Shown here: piece after piece, positions 24,011-37,000 of the stretch
How the letters are laid out: each line of letters opens with the position of its first letter
How positions within the stretch are numbered: position 1 is the stretch's first letter
Assembly: GCA_009869945.1 (NCBI GenBank)
Contig: WIXG01000206.1
Span: forward strand, 1 to 64,000
Reading direction: 5' to 3'
DNA: 64,000 bases
Source of the DNA: Mesaphorura yosii
Taxonomy: Eukaryota; Arthropoda; Collembola; Poduromorpha; Tullbergiidae
The notes under the pieces: model-generated
Databases searched by the model: none
The model's input: only the letters and a program-made list of their open reading frames with translations
Told to the model about the DNA's origin: nothing
Position numbers and translations under genes: made by a program

Positions 24011-26019
24011 AACTTCAATTACCTACGCATGCCCCCTGCCGAGGAGCGTGCCCACCTCTCCATTATTATTGCATTATTGTCTCTTCACGAGACGCGGTCA
24101 TAATCACAATCACTGTAATGCGTAATACGTAATGGGCATTCAGCAGCATATTGAACATGCGTCCATGATAGTCTTAATAATGAGACGACGGCGCACTTCC
24201 TTCAACGACTCGTCCCATCAGCGTCCTCATTATTCTCTCGCTTCCAGCAGTGGCAGTGGCAGCCGCAGTTTTTTTAACGAAACGAGTCGTCTAGAGTTCG
24301 CATATGGCCTAATAAAGTGTGGTTGATGGTCGAGTATCGAGTATTTATGAGATTTTAAATTACGACTTGCATTGTGCTCTTTCCCACTCGGAGCATTAAA
24401 TCTCCATCAGTCCACTGGCTGGGCTTTTTATGATGTTCTATGCCCTGGCTTTTTATTAATCTTTTGTTATTGCGTGCTGCGTCCGCCTTTATGGTCGGCT
24501 GCTTATTTTCCGGGTTCCTTTGTGCTGCCTGAATGGTGGATTTGATTTGGGATTCATAATCTCGCATAACAACATTATTTACGAGTCGACCTGACTTGAC
24601 TCACTGAACTCGAAAGGCCTGAGTTTTATTGCAAGTGAAGTCATGAAATCGTGAATCCACGCAACGGCAACGGCGAACGACCCGGCCGGGTTTTATGATG
24701 AAGAGCTATAAAGTGTGGGACTCGTATTTAAGTAGCTATAAATTATATTGCCAATCAAACGCGAAACGCGAACGCTGGCAAGTGGCAATAAAATAACACA
24801 ATGCGTGCTGACTTTCAAAATTAAACTTGCTCACCGTCCCACGTTAATCTTACAACTGGGCTCATAAATCTTCGCGACCTGGCCAAGCGATTCTGACCAC
24901 GAAAGGCATCAAAACTTCAAAAAGCATTCAAAGCGTTGAGTTTTTGCCATTTCGGTAGGCTCGCCTGCTTGTCATTCTGGATTTCACTGCGAAATTAGCG
25001 AACTGAGCAAGTAACATGAATTTGAGCAAAGAAAAGATCGTAAAATCGTATGTCGTGCCTTGCAGAATTTTATGGGTTCAGAATCTTAGGTCTCGCATGA
25101 GAGTCTGAGAATGCCAAGCTACAAGACACGAGAATTTTATTATTGCGTGAGAATTACTACCAGAACGATTTGTCTCTTCATAAAAGTTCACGCGCTCAGG
25201 CTCATCGCTGCTGGATCGGTTTCAAGAAGAGCCCGACGACGCTTTCGCCTTGATGCTGCTTTTCTGCTCGCTCAAACGAGGATATAAAAATAAAAGCTCT
25301 TCGAAGCTTCTGCGAGGCGAAACATAAAACTTGATGCTCAGCTCGTTCGGGTCAGGTTCAGGCAGTTCAGAGTGCCAACATAAAATTCGCGCATGCAATT
25401 GCTTGCAGCGAACGAAAGCAGACTGGTAGCAGTTATAAGGATTTAATAGCCGTAATTTAATGGGGAATGATCAAAGTAATGTTTGCGAGAAGAGTCGATT
25501 TAATGCATATTTATTGGACAGGTTAATGTTAATGTCTGCTGCTCCTGCTGCCTTTTAGCGAACTGGCACGGTTTTATTTGCTGTCTGAACGTGTCTGTCA
25601 CAGGATTATGCACGTTTATAAATACTCACATTTCTTCGGCATGTGAATTTATCGCCGCTGCTTGGCATGGCACAGTCAATTCCTTAATTCTTATTAACTT
25701 CATTAAGCATGTGTTTCTCTGATAAAATAAAATAAAAACTTCTCACAATGCAAACTGAGAATCCCAGCCTTTCAACACCGCCTGTGCTGTATTTTGACAG
25801 CTCTCGTTTACTTGTTTCTCATGAATCATGAGAAAGGAAAAGCAAAGCTCCTGGCACCGGCATCTGAATCAGCATCGACGTCGTCGACGGCGGCAGCGGT
25901 GGCTGGCGCATTATAATTGCAACGAAATCTCATAAATAGAATAATAGCATAGCGTGAGCCCGAGACTGATACCCTTCACTCTTCGGCTCGGCTGCTGGCT
26001 CGAGAGCGCAAACAGCAAA

Positions 26020-26039
26020 GCACGGCACAGCACAGCACT
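26020..26039. repeat. (GCACN)4 pentanucleotide repeat
   Basis: The units are GCACG, GCACA, GCACA and GCACT, a four-unit period-5 array with variation only in the fifth base. Confidence 0.75.
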
Positions 26040-27925
26040 TGAGAGACCCATTATCAATGCGAATGATGAACACATAATAAAGTATCGAGTACAAGATAAT
26101 AATACATTTTTAATGATTATGTTCCGTTATTAAATACGGAGAACAAGAGTATCATTCCAATTCCAGTTCCGAAAAATTACAATGTCTCGACTTGACTCCG
26201 CTGCGGCGTTCTCTAACTTCCCTTCCTTCCTTCCATGCTCTAGTACTCCAGTTTTTATGAATCAGAATCAGTCTCACTGGAAGCCCTGCATTTCCATTTC
26301 TATTTCGATTCCCATCATTATTATCCCCAAAAGGGGTTTTGCTTTTCGTTGTTGCGTCCGTAATGAACGACTCGAAGTATTTAATTTTTTTTCTCGGTAA
26401 TTCAGTGCAGTAGGTAAAAGCTGCATTTATTGGTGGTAAAGGAAATGCAGCGAAATTGCAATTGTGTATATTTACTAAAGAGCCCATATGCGATCTTATT
26501 CTATAGTCTCCGTCCACCCATCCCACTCGCCATGATGCTTATTATGGTTATGGTAATAATACAGACGCGGACGCGGACGGGCTCGCTGAGGGCTGGCTGA
26601 TCTTGCACTGAAAATGATACGGTTCGGCTCCTCTGAAATTAAAATTTAACTATCAAATGCTCGTGGTGAATGTGAACCACATTAAATTTAGACACAATAT
26701 TGCATTGCATTGCGTTTGGTTCCATGATCTCATATTACTTACCCAAGCGCCAAACCAGCACTTACGGACACGATACGTGTTATTACGCAATGCTAGGCAC
26801 TGCGACGCGATGCAGTTTTAGTGCATTGCTTTCTTCCTTTACTGCGTATTGAACTGCATACATTGTTGCATTGTTATTAATTGTCTCTGCGCTGCGCCCC
26901 GGCGTGGCTAGTTAAATTGGTGCCTTGAACAGAGTCAGCGTGCTTTGCCGTGCCTTGGCTAATGCTACGTTTGAATATTTATGATGATGAGAGCCCCTTT
27001 CAGTAGATTGTTATGTTTATGAAGTGTAGCGCAGAATTGCGAGCACAGCACGGCATTGCTTGGCTTGCTCGTCCTCGTGTTGAGTGAGTAAAGGAGAGAC
27101 ATTTTGAAATAATAGAAATTAAGTACTTTTGTCGTGATTACAGTTATTACATAAAATACATGGCCATCAGGACGGAGTCGTGGTACAAAGTAAAAGACTT
27201 TTTCCTATTGTTTCTTCCTGCGTTGCATTGTTGCGCTGCTGCATTGTACTTTAGCGTGGTACAGTGCTTATGATTATGACTTTTAGTCCGTCTGTCTGTC
27301 GTCATTGTTATTACAGTGTATTACAATATTATTAGGTAATGGCAGAGAGTGCGGGAGAAAGAACTCTAACGTTATAATTTGTGCACAGCCCAGTCGGCCC
27401 AGTGCGGGCAAGACAAGGCAGACCAAATCCTGGTATCCAATGGAGAAAATTATTATGGACGGGCTGCACGCAGGTACGCACCGCACCGCAACCTGTGGTT
27501 ACTGGTTAGCAAACGTGGTGGTTAGATGGGCAGACTGATTTTGGTAGTAAAATTTTAAAACAGGCCACGGCTACAGGCTTCAGTTTAACCACAATTCAAT
27601 GCTGTGTGGCTCTGTCATCGTCATTAGCCGCACATTTATCGTATTCAGCACTTGTGTGCTCAGGCGGTTAAAAACGCCGAAGTAGTTTTGAGACGCCTAA
27701 AGTCCAATTAAAACAATACAAGATTTTTCTTGCTCACATTTCCGATTTCCGGGATTTCCACTTGTTCAGAGCTGTCGCTGTCGCTTCAACACGCTTCCAC
27801 CTCGGAATTCAGTACGCTGGAAGCAGAAGCAGAAGTCTGGAGCACATTTTTGCAGTTTGTCGTACAGCAAACAGTATGTTGTTGTTTGTGCCCGTAAAGT
27901 GCGCCAAGAAAGCGGCCCGCTGTAG

Positions 27926-27952
27926 TTTTTTTTTGCCATGCCATGCCATGCC
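27926..27952. repeat. T9 run followed by (GCCAT)3
   Basis: Nine T residues (27926-27934) abut three perfect GCCAT units and a partial GCC. Confidence 0.8.
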
Positions 27953-30900
27953 TACTTCTGCTTCTGCGAGTCCCATTTAGATTTATGTCGTTCTGAAAAA
28001 TACACCGCCAAGTTTGGGAAAAGATTTATATGACAAGAGTGCCGTGACCATCCGGTTCTTCGCTGAACTGCACTGCTCTCTCGCTACTTCATCCAGAAGA
28101 TCCAGACCGCCTTTTCTCCAGTGAACATTTATTTTTCATCCTCTCACTCGACTTCACTTTTCCGTGTTCCCTGTTTGTCTGCTGCTTCTGCCTGCAGAAT
28201 CTCTTCTGCTCGGCGGCAGTCGCCTGCCACGCTGCCACGCAGCAGTTATGTACGACGTCTAGTTAGCTGGTGCATAATAAATCTCACTTGTCTCAACCTC
28301 TTTCATTCTTTTTATGCTTTGATTTAGAACTTGAATTAATATATTGCTTCGCTACTGCACTGCCTGGCAGCCAAGGCAGCCTGCTCCTGCTGGAACAGTT
28401 TAAAATTCATGCTGAGTCTACCGGATTTCGTGTAGACACTTGCGTGGCTGGCGCAGGGCACGGCACGAGGAGACATAATATATTGAACAGGTATAAATTA
28501 CTTTCTATGCATAAATTCTCCTGCTCTCTCCATCAGCACAGCAGCAGTAGTAGTGCGAAGAGATTCACGCTCGATTCCGGCGTGCACTAGCGATAAGCTT
28601 GCAGTTCAAAAGTTATGGAGAAAGCAGTTGAATATGAAAGGAATCGAAGATTTATGAGTCGCTGCCCGGACAGGAAAGTAATTAATTATACTAATTGAAA
28701 ATAGATAACCTCACTTTTTCTTGCCTCTTTCTCTCGTTTTGACAGGTCGAGGGAGAGAATTATTGATAAAACTTTATAGCCTTGCGCGCGACGCGACGTG
28801 TGTGATATTTCATTCTTCGCTCGAGCAGCTCGCTCGAGGAAAGTTTGCCTGCCTGCCTTTTCACTGTCGAGATAAGAAATATATCACTCGGCTGCTTGGT
28901 ACAGACACAAATGGCATGTTGTATGTGCAAACCAGAAATCAGTGTGTTAGAACCTCCAAATATGCACGGAGATGAAAGTGTTCAATATCCTGATGACAAA
29001 TGTATGTGCTTGCATCCGGAAATGAGCCTGATTTTATATATACTTCATGATTTCGTCCAGTAGCGCCTGGAGTCAATGTTAATCCGAGAAACTAGCAATG
29101 GAACAACTTACTGGAAACATTTCCAGGAACAACTTACCTGACACAATTTGTTTCTTCGTCAATAATTGTGTATCTCATGAAGTAACTACTTACAGTAACG
29201 GAACTTTATTATCTTCCTCTTTCATTTAAGGCATTGACGGCAAAGAATTAGTTGGATTCGGAGAAACACAAAACGCAATCATACAGGAGTGGATCTTTAT
29301 CTCACTGAGGAATTCATCCGTATCTCATCCGCATCGCGACTAAATTGGTTCAGTCAGCCGCGTCTGTTCAGATTACTAATTATCACATCATCCCCAAAAC
29401 ACGTCTCGTAAGTGGCTTTGACTTTCCCGAGTTCTCATCTTGCTTGGCTTTTGGTTCTCATTCCGAGTGCCATTTTGTTGGCTTATGTCTTTTGTGCTGG
29501 AGTCCTGGAAGAAGATAAATATGCGGTGCTTTATGTGGACAGGTCAGACGACGACTGCTCTTCTCCAATCTGTGCCGACGCCGACAAAGGAGCCCAAAAG
29601 TGCTACTTGTCTTGTACTGCAACCGCCTGTCTTGGAGGAGTCGAGACAGGAAAGAACATAAAGAAGAAAAGTCATTCTGATAGAATTTCGCGTTTCGGCA
29701 ACGCGAAGGAAAGAAAAATCGGAAGTGACATTTGAGATGGAGGAGAGTCGGTAAATTTCCCAATAGAATTATCCGCGCATTACGGCGGCCGAGAAGAGAA
29801 GAGAACGAGAGTTGACATTTACTACTCACGAGGAAGGACAGGTCATCAAAGGAACCACGACGTGCCAAACCATCCTGTCTTCCTGCCTGCCTGGAGATAG
29901 AAAGAGAAAGAATACAAATGGAAGCGAGATCGCCTCGTCTCCCGCATTTCATTTTTGTCATCCCAGCCGTCGAACGAGCCTGCTGTCGCCTCAAACGTCC
30001 TTGCCACTTTCCACGCTTTATTCCACATTTGCAGTCGCATAATTATCTCAAGTTTCCACAATGTGATCTGGATGAAGATAGCACGCTCATCTTTGGTTAC
30101 CACAAATATTTCTATTGACGTCAAGCCGTCTTTGTTTACACTGTCAACAGGAAAATAGCAAAGCAGCATCTCGCTTCCTTGCATTGTGCTGGTCTCCTCT
30201 TAAAATTAGTACTTTTTAATCCCTTATTGAATGGAGGGCTTATTTCCATTCTACTTTTGCTTTGACATTTCGCTGTTTCGCTGCAAGACAGTCAGTTTCT
30301 TGCTTGCGGGTTGCGGGCTTCTGGCTTCATTGATGAAATCATAGTCGAAGTCGTAACCCGTAATCTGTCCGCACCAGCAGTAAACTGCTAGAAAGTGGAA
30401 GATTCTCGCTCAAGCGTAATATTAAAGCGTAAGCGACATTTAGTAAATGAGAGAAGCCTTTGAGGGAAGATCACGTCGGGCTTCGGCTGATTCGGCTCTT
30501 TCATGTCACTGCGCTGTCGTTTCCGTTGTGTTCTGTGCGTTGTGTCGTCGTTGTACGGGTTGATACGATAATGACGCTGATGAGTTCATGAAGGGTGCAC
30601 TCCATTCTCATTAGTTTTGTAAAAGTCTTCAACTCTGGCCTGCCTGGTCGGCCCTTTTGGGGTAATAATATTACTTCAAACAAAAATGCGTACTTTATTT
30701 GTAGTGCGAGTGTGCATTCTTTGCATGCGTCATTAATGCAGTTCGAGTTGCCGGCTCGGCTCGACTCTCCCCTCGCCAAGGACCAGTTGAGATTCTTACA
30801 TAGATTATTACCACAAAAACACATTATTGTCACTCAAACGAAACCATCTGTTCACGTTTCTTGTGCAGCTCAATGGCCGTAAGTTATCTTTGAACGATTC

Positions 30901-33900
30901 CTTTGACAATTCAAGCGGAGTGCCCCGCACAACATATAATGCAAAGTATTTAAGAGCAAATCCCCTTCAATGCAGGGCAGCTAATCTTCGATGCTGATCT
31001 GGAAATCATCTAAATCACTTTTTCTCCAATGTTCGCTCCTGGTGATGGTCTCCATGCAATTTAGTTTGAAATTTGACACTCGCCGACTGGAACTCTGGAA
31101 CTCAAGAGACTGTAAATCCATGTCATGTCGTTGTCCACGGCAATTGATTAAATACAGGGGATTATCGTTATTGCATTTCACCGTACTATTTATTGTCCTG
31201 GGATTACGAGCTGAGCTCGGAGTACAGGGAATTAGCGAATGACAATTTACATGCGCTTACGACAAATGTTCCATCAAATTAAAAATGCCAGTGGTTCGGA
31301 TTTTCGCATCGCTTTCTGAAATTGACAACTCGTTGAAGTAAATATGCGAAAGTAGGCCAGGTGAAGGCGTAGGCGCTTCGCTTCCTGCTGCGATGACGGA
31401 GACTTTAAGACGTGATGGTAACACGCACGCAGGTCTGCGATGGCGAAGTTGATTGTGGATTGTCTCTTCTCGTGTCTGTCATGTGAGCCGCAAGCCGCGC
31501 CACGAGTATTCTTCAGAAATCCACGTCTAGTCTTCGTCTTCGTCTGCTTTATTAGACTGTCATGTCAGGAGCAATTTATGGGAGAAGAAACGTGAATAAT
31601 AATAATGAAAGCAGAAATGATTGAAGACGCTTTGGAAATGCGAAGATGATGGACTTGGACAAGACATGGACTCGTTTTCCTGGCAGGCAGCTAGTCTGCC
31701 AGTGCGAGTACGACTACTTTTTCCTGTTTACTTCGTGCGTCTGCTGCTTCTGCTGCCATTCTGTCCTCTTCACTGCATATCAACTTCAAACTTCACCTCT
31801 GATGGGTTCTGACAAGTGTTCTCTCCTCCAGCCACCAGCCAGTCAGTTCAGCAAGCGGGCAGAAACATTTCGTGTTTCGCCTGTCTGGTTCCATTCTCAC
31901 ACGCCTCGCTCACACTCGCTCTAATTAGCCTAACAGTTCCCTACAACGTCAACATCCATTATCTTCCAATTCACCAATAAGTGTCATCAGCAAAATTGGA
32001 GACGATGAGCTTCTACGATGAACAATGCTTGAACTTTTTCGACTCAGGCTCAATTTTCCAGGACCTTCAGACAGAAAACGCTTACTCCCTCGAATTTTCT
32101 CTTGGCAGGGATTTGAATTGAGCTTCTGGTGAACTTATACAGTGATTATAAATAAAATGTGGACAGGATACTTATAAAAACCAAACTGGCTCAAATTTTA
32201 ATTTACTGAATAATTTCGTCAAGTTACCGAATTAGCAGCCGTTCAAATAATGCTACTTGTAAGAGCTTAATTGCTCAGAGACACTTTGAGCAACGTTCAA
32301 AGACTCAAAGACGGTTTTGCGCTTGGCAGCGGTGTCAAGTCAAGGAAAGGAGTGAGAAAGTGGAAAAGTGCAGGCAGTGTGAGAAAAGTTAATGGACGAG
32401 ATGAGTGTGGACATGGAAGAGGTTGACGTTGATTGATGTTCACCCCGTATGGAATTGGCTACGAGTTAGCACTGCTCTCTGCTCTGTGGCCCAGTACAGC
32501 GCAGCGGTAATTGCACATTGCGAAAGAATCTGAAGACGCCGGGCATGGCAGGATGGCAGCAGACAGGAAGTAGAATGCCAGTCGAAGACTAATGGAATGA
32601 TACGCAGTGGCAGCGGCAGCGAGAGTGAGTAATTGAACCCAAACCAAATAATGTCCAAACCTCAGACAGGCACGGTACGAGAAAAGTGAAAGAGTTGAGG
32701 ATTGTAATGCGATCCACGGCAGAGCGGGCGTGAGTGCCGAAGAATGCGAAGTAATAAATGAATGATGGCCGGTCCGGCCGTGGTTGAATGTGTCAATAGG
32801 ATGTGTCAGGCCAATAATAATGGCATTAGGAACTGGACCAGAAGACTTCTCGCCACTCGCCACTTTGTAACTGCTGAGAAATGATGGAATTCTAAAAGGG
32901 TTGAGGAAGTTTACAAGGAAGGACGAAGCAGTGCAGTGCGGTGCAGAAGAGAAATGGGAATCGATTTTCGTCCGTCCAGACGCCAAACTGCAACGAAAGA
33001 ACCGCTTTCTTTCTCCGCACTGCACTGCTCATTCAACTCAAGTATTATTGATGACTTCTGGGGTCTCAAATGAACCTATTCATATCTGTCAAGACCTTTT
33101 TCGTCTTCCGCTCCTCGCGATCGCATGCATTCTATCATCATCATCGTCATTTCATAGCCATGGCCTTTTTGTCTCTGCTCCTTCCTCTCTCCGGCGTATA
33201 GCGTCAGATTGCTTTCTCCTTTATATAATATTAATAACGAAGCAGGGACAGTAGCAGAGCTGCACGGCTTCAAATAATTTCTTGCTCGTTTTATAGTTTA
33301 TGTCATTTGGGACAGGCAGGCAGTTGTTGCGTACACAACTTGAACTTAAGACTTAAGTCGTCTTGGATCAAAAACGAATCTGCGACCATCGCATTGTATT
33401 CCTTCGTCCAGCAGGGCCAGAGTGCCCTGGTGCGAGTGCGATAAGGGAAAACAGATTTACCATTCACGGAACAGAGCGCAGCGCAGCAAAGTTTCTCGGT
33501 TTCTCCACAGAAAAGAACAAAGATTGGCGGAATGATTGATGTGAAATAAATATTTCGGAGAAGATGCGATTTTAATTGCTTTCATATTCCACTGCTGACA
33601 CTCGCACACGACTCTCAAGCACAAGCACAATTGAAAACAGTCGACGAATCAAGTTCGATCGAAATAACAAAGGAAAAGTGCATTTGATACTGGCACAGCA
33701 CAGCAAAGAAATGTGAAATGAGGATCGCGACCCGGCATGACAATAACTCATTACTTATCGAGGCAGATTTACAATCAGATGAATGAATGATTAGTCGTGT
33801 TGGGACATGTAAAGAAAGGTTTGGTTCATTTCACTGCTGCAACACGGCAGGCGAACGAGCAGGTTGGCAGGCGATAATTCATGGCAAACCAGTCATGCAG

Positions 33901-34026
33901 GCTAATACTCACTTTTCTTTGAATTTTGCTCATTTTTCTTATTTCTTGACCTCAAAAAGTGACGCGTTCGTTTCATAACGTCAGCGCGCGTGTTGTTTTG
34001 TTCACTGCAGTGCAGGAAAGAAAAGC

Positions 34027-34042
34027 AGCAGGCAGGCAGGCA
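34027..34042. repeat. (GGCA)3 tetranucleotide repeat
   Basis: Three perfect GGCA units at 34031-34042, extended on the left by CA. Confidence 0.75.
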
Positions 34043-37000
34043 CAAAAGTGTAGGAAAACTCTTCATCAATAATAATCACGGAGTTGACAGCACGGAGAGA
34101 AAGAGTCGAGAAAAAAGTACCTTCGGCAGGTCATTAATAAGTGTCACTCTTTCTTTCGCACTCAAAAACATGCTGCTGCTTTCACTTTGACTCTTTTATA
34201 TGATTACGTGGCCCAGGAAAATAAGATGGATTACCTTTCGCGCAACTCGCTGCGTCTTATTGCATTGCCATTGCCCGGCAGAAAGCAGAAAGCAGCAACA
34301 GCCAAGAGCCATAACAAGCCAGGGCACAAGTTGAAGTTGAAGTTATGGACAACCTTATTGCTGGCCTTTCCTTTCCACAAATAAATTTGGTCACTGCCAA
34401 GTCAGAAATGTGGAAATGCAAAAACAAAGTTATTGCAGCCACGTTCTCGTCAGACCAGCGCATATTTGACATAAATTCAAGCCCGTTTTCCCGTGCGCTT
34501 TGTCCGTCGTAAAGTTAAGAATGGTAAAAATGTCAAATAAAATTAATGGCTCCCGTGTATTGATGTCTGGGCTGGCTTGCGAATGGCAAACGGTAAATGG
34601 AACACTTGCGCAAATAATTTCTCAGTCGAAGATGAGCACTTTCCTTGAACACTCGTGATTTATTCATGTAAAAGGTAAATGCAATAGTAAGTAATAATTA
34701 CGTCGCGCTGTTTCTTTTCAGGCGACACCATCCATTACGCGTGTACTCTGTGAAATAGACTAAACGACATAATAAATGTTTTGTTAATTTCATTCATATG
34801 TTAAATTAGTACATGGCTTGGTTTCTGGCGTGGCGTGGCAGAGATCAAAATAGAAACGGAGTCTTTTAAAATGTTATTTATTTTTATTTTCTGCCGTTTG
34901 ACGTCTGATACACAAATCACACGCTTCCATTTCACGTTTTCCGTGAATTAGTAGTTGTTGTATACCTAATGTACTTTGTGTGTTGATGCGTCTTGTCTCA
35001 ATACGTCGGGAAAGAGTCACAAAAGCTTCACGGCTTCACGTGTGACCTATCTTTTAATTTAGAACCAATCAGAAGGCATTTTTCCGAGTAATTATTCGAG
35101 GAAGCATCCGACTCATTAATCGCTGCCAGAAACCGTGCTTTTCTCAATAAATTCCCATTTGTCGCCAGAAGACATTCATTTAACTTTATGTGTCGCTTCT
35201 TTATGCGTGTTGGAGTGAATTGAATGTCTGCTGCGTGCTTGGCGTTCTCTCGGATTTAAACTCGGTCAGAGTCAAGCCAGAGTCATGACTAAACAAGTGC
35301 CATAATTCTTATTCCCAGCACAAAGCAGTAAGTAGCAGCTGAACTTGGCTGAATGCCGATGTCTTCTGCGCCGAGTCCGAGAAGAGAATGTACAGTAGCA
35401 ATCCACAAAAGTCGTCGTTTTTCTTTTCGTAATCTGAAGCACGGTCACTTAATACAAGAATCTCATTTCAGGATGTCAGACAGTCCCGAGAATAATAAAT
35501 AAGCCTGGGAATGAGCAACCAGCCAGCCACGAATTCCAGATCTCGTGTGCAGGGAAATCAAGATGAAGATGAGAAAAGCTTTATCTTAAACCATTATTTA
35601 TTATGATAAAGTGTCGGAGTAAGAGCGGGCAGAGACATAACATGGAAAACACCAGCAGATCAATCTTCCAGCTGCATTAAAGGCCAAGTGCAGTTGCTGC
35701 AGCTCGAATGCAAGGTTAAAAGCACTGCAGTGCAAGGGAATTGGTGGTAACTTTCTTTCTTCCCAGTCAAGACACTTTTATTTTCACCATTTCTTACGCC
35801 GGTCGTGATGTGATCTCGCAATCTCTTCCTAATCGTACTATGTGATTTCTTTTATAACACCATTTATTATTGTTTCTCCGACCGCCCTGCTTCTGCTTGC
35901 TTTGTTTTGCGCTGTGCTGAGAATAAAAGTTGCTGCTGTTCGGATTAACTTTTATTCAAGGTCTTCTTCATAGCACTTTGGGGATTTTGGTCGTCGTATT
36001 ATTTTCCAGTAAAAATTAAAAGAGATAAATTACAAATACAAAAAATACGGACGCGGACACCGAAAACAGGCGGCAGAAGGGAAACAGCGAATTAGTCAGT
36101 GCTCGTACTCGTACTTATGTTTTTGCTCATCCAATTACAAATTACGAATTAAGGGGCATTCACCATTCGCCGGAATAGGCAATTAAGTCCTGAAATTATT
36201 CATGGACTCGTATTGAGATTCGGAACCCCGAAATTTTGCTGTTTCTTTTTCGTAACTTCTCTTCGCTTTTCTAAACGCGTGGCGTGATCTGGCTTCGTCA
36301 ATGCCAAGTCAAAGCATTTTGCATCTGGCAGCCTAATTTGTGTGTGGCCATAAACAAATTTTCTGAACCATAAAATATTCTTACGTCGCGCCGTATTTCT
36401 TCCCTTAATATTCTGTCACTGCAGCTCAGCTCGTGGGTGAACGCGTTTGTGTTGTGAAAAATTAAGGCGTAAATTACGACTGCTCTTATTTTAAGTACAA
36501 CTCACTCGGTTATGGGCGACAAGCGAAGAATTTATCGTGAATATGAACACATTTGGGTTGTAGGTCATAAATAAGAGTGTTTAGTGTTTTGGCTGCGCTC
36601 TGGAGTTGCTGCGAACGCCGTGATTGATAACGCCAGAGTCGAGCCAACGCGGCCGGTTAATGGAATGGGACTGCCAGGGCAGGAAATGATGAAGATCAGC
36701 GCAGAGAATTAGGCCCATATTTCATTGGGGAAGGGTTGCAGAGAAAATAAGAAAGTCATTTTAGTCAACTTGAATAATTTACATCTTCTTGACTCCTCCA
36801 CTCGCCTTCTTTTATGCCCCATCAAAATATCTTTCACTCTACACAAATGCAAAACATTTGGCAAAAATACGACCTCATTTATTTCATAACACAAAATTCC
36901 TCCTCCTCTTAACTTCCAAGGCACGGCCGAGCGTGTTCTGCTTATGAATTTGCTGCTGTCCACGTGCCGTGTCTTCTTCTCAACACTCCGCGCGTTAGCC

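Noticed and set aside
29412-29735. 107-codon plus-strand frame with a hydrophobic start and several cysteines
   Set aside because: It starts at GTG rather than ATG, has no promoter or splice support, and its tail is low-quality Lys/Ser-rich sequence. It overlaps a 178-codon frame on the other strand, so both cannot be taken at face value.
32459-33025. 188-codon minus-strand frame, the longest in the desert
   Set aside because: It is Ser/Leu/Arg-rich with no domain or signal, overlaps frames on the other strand, and matches what stop-poor, purine/pyrimidine-biased DNA yields by chance.
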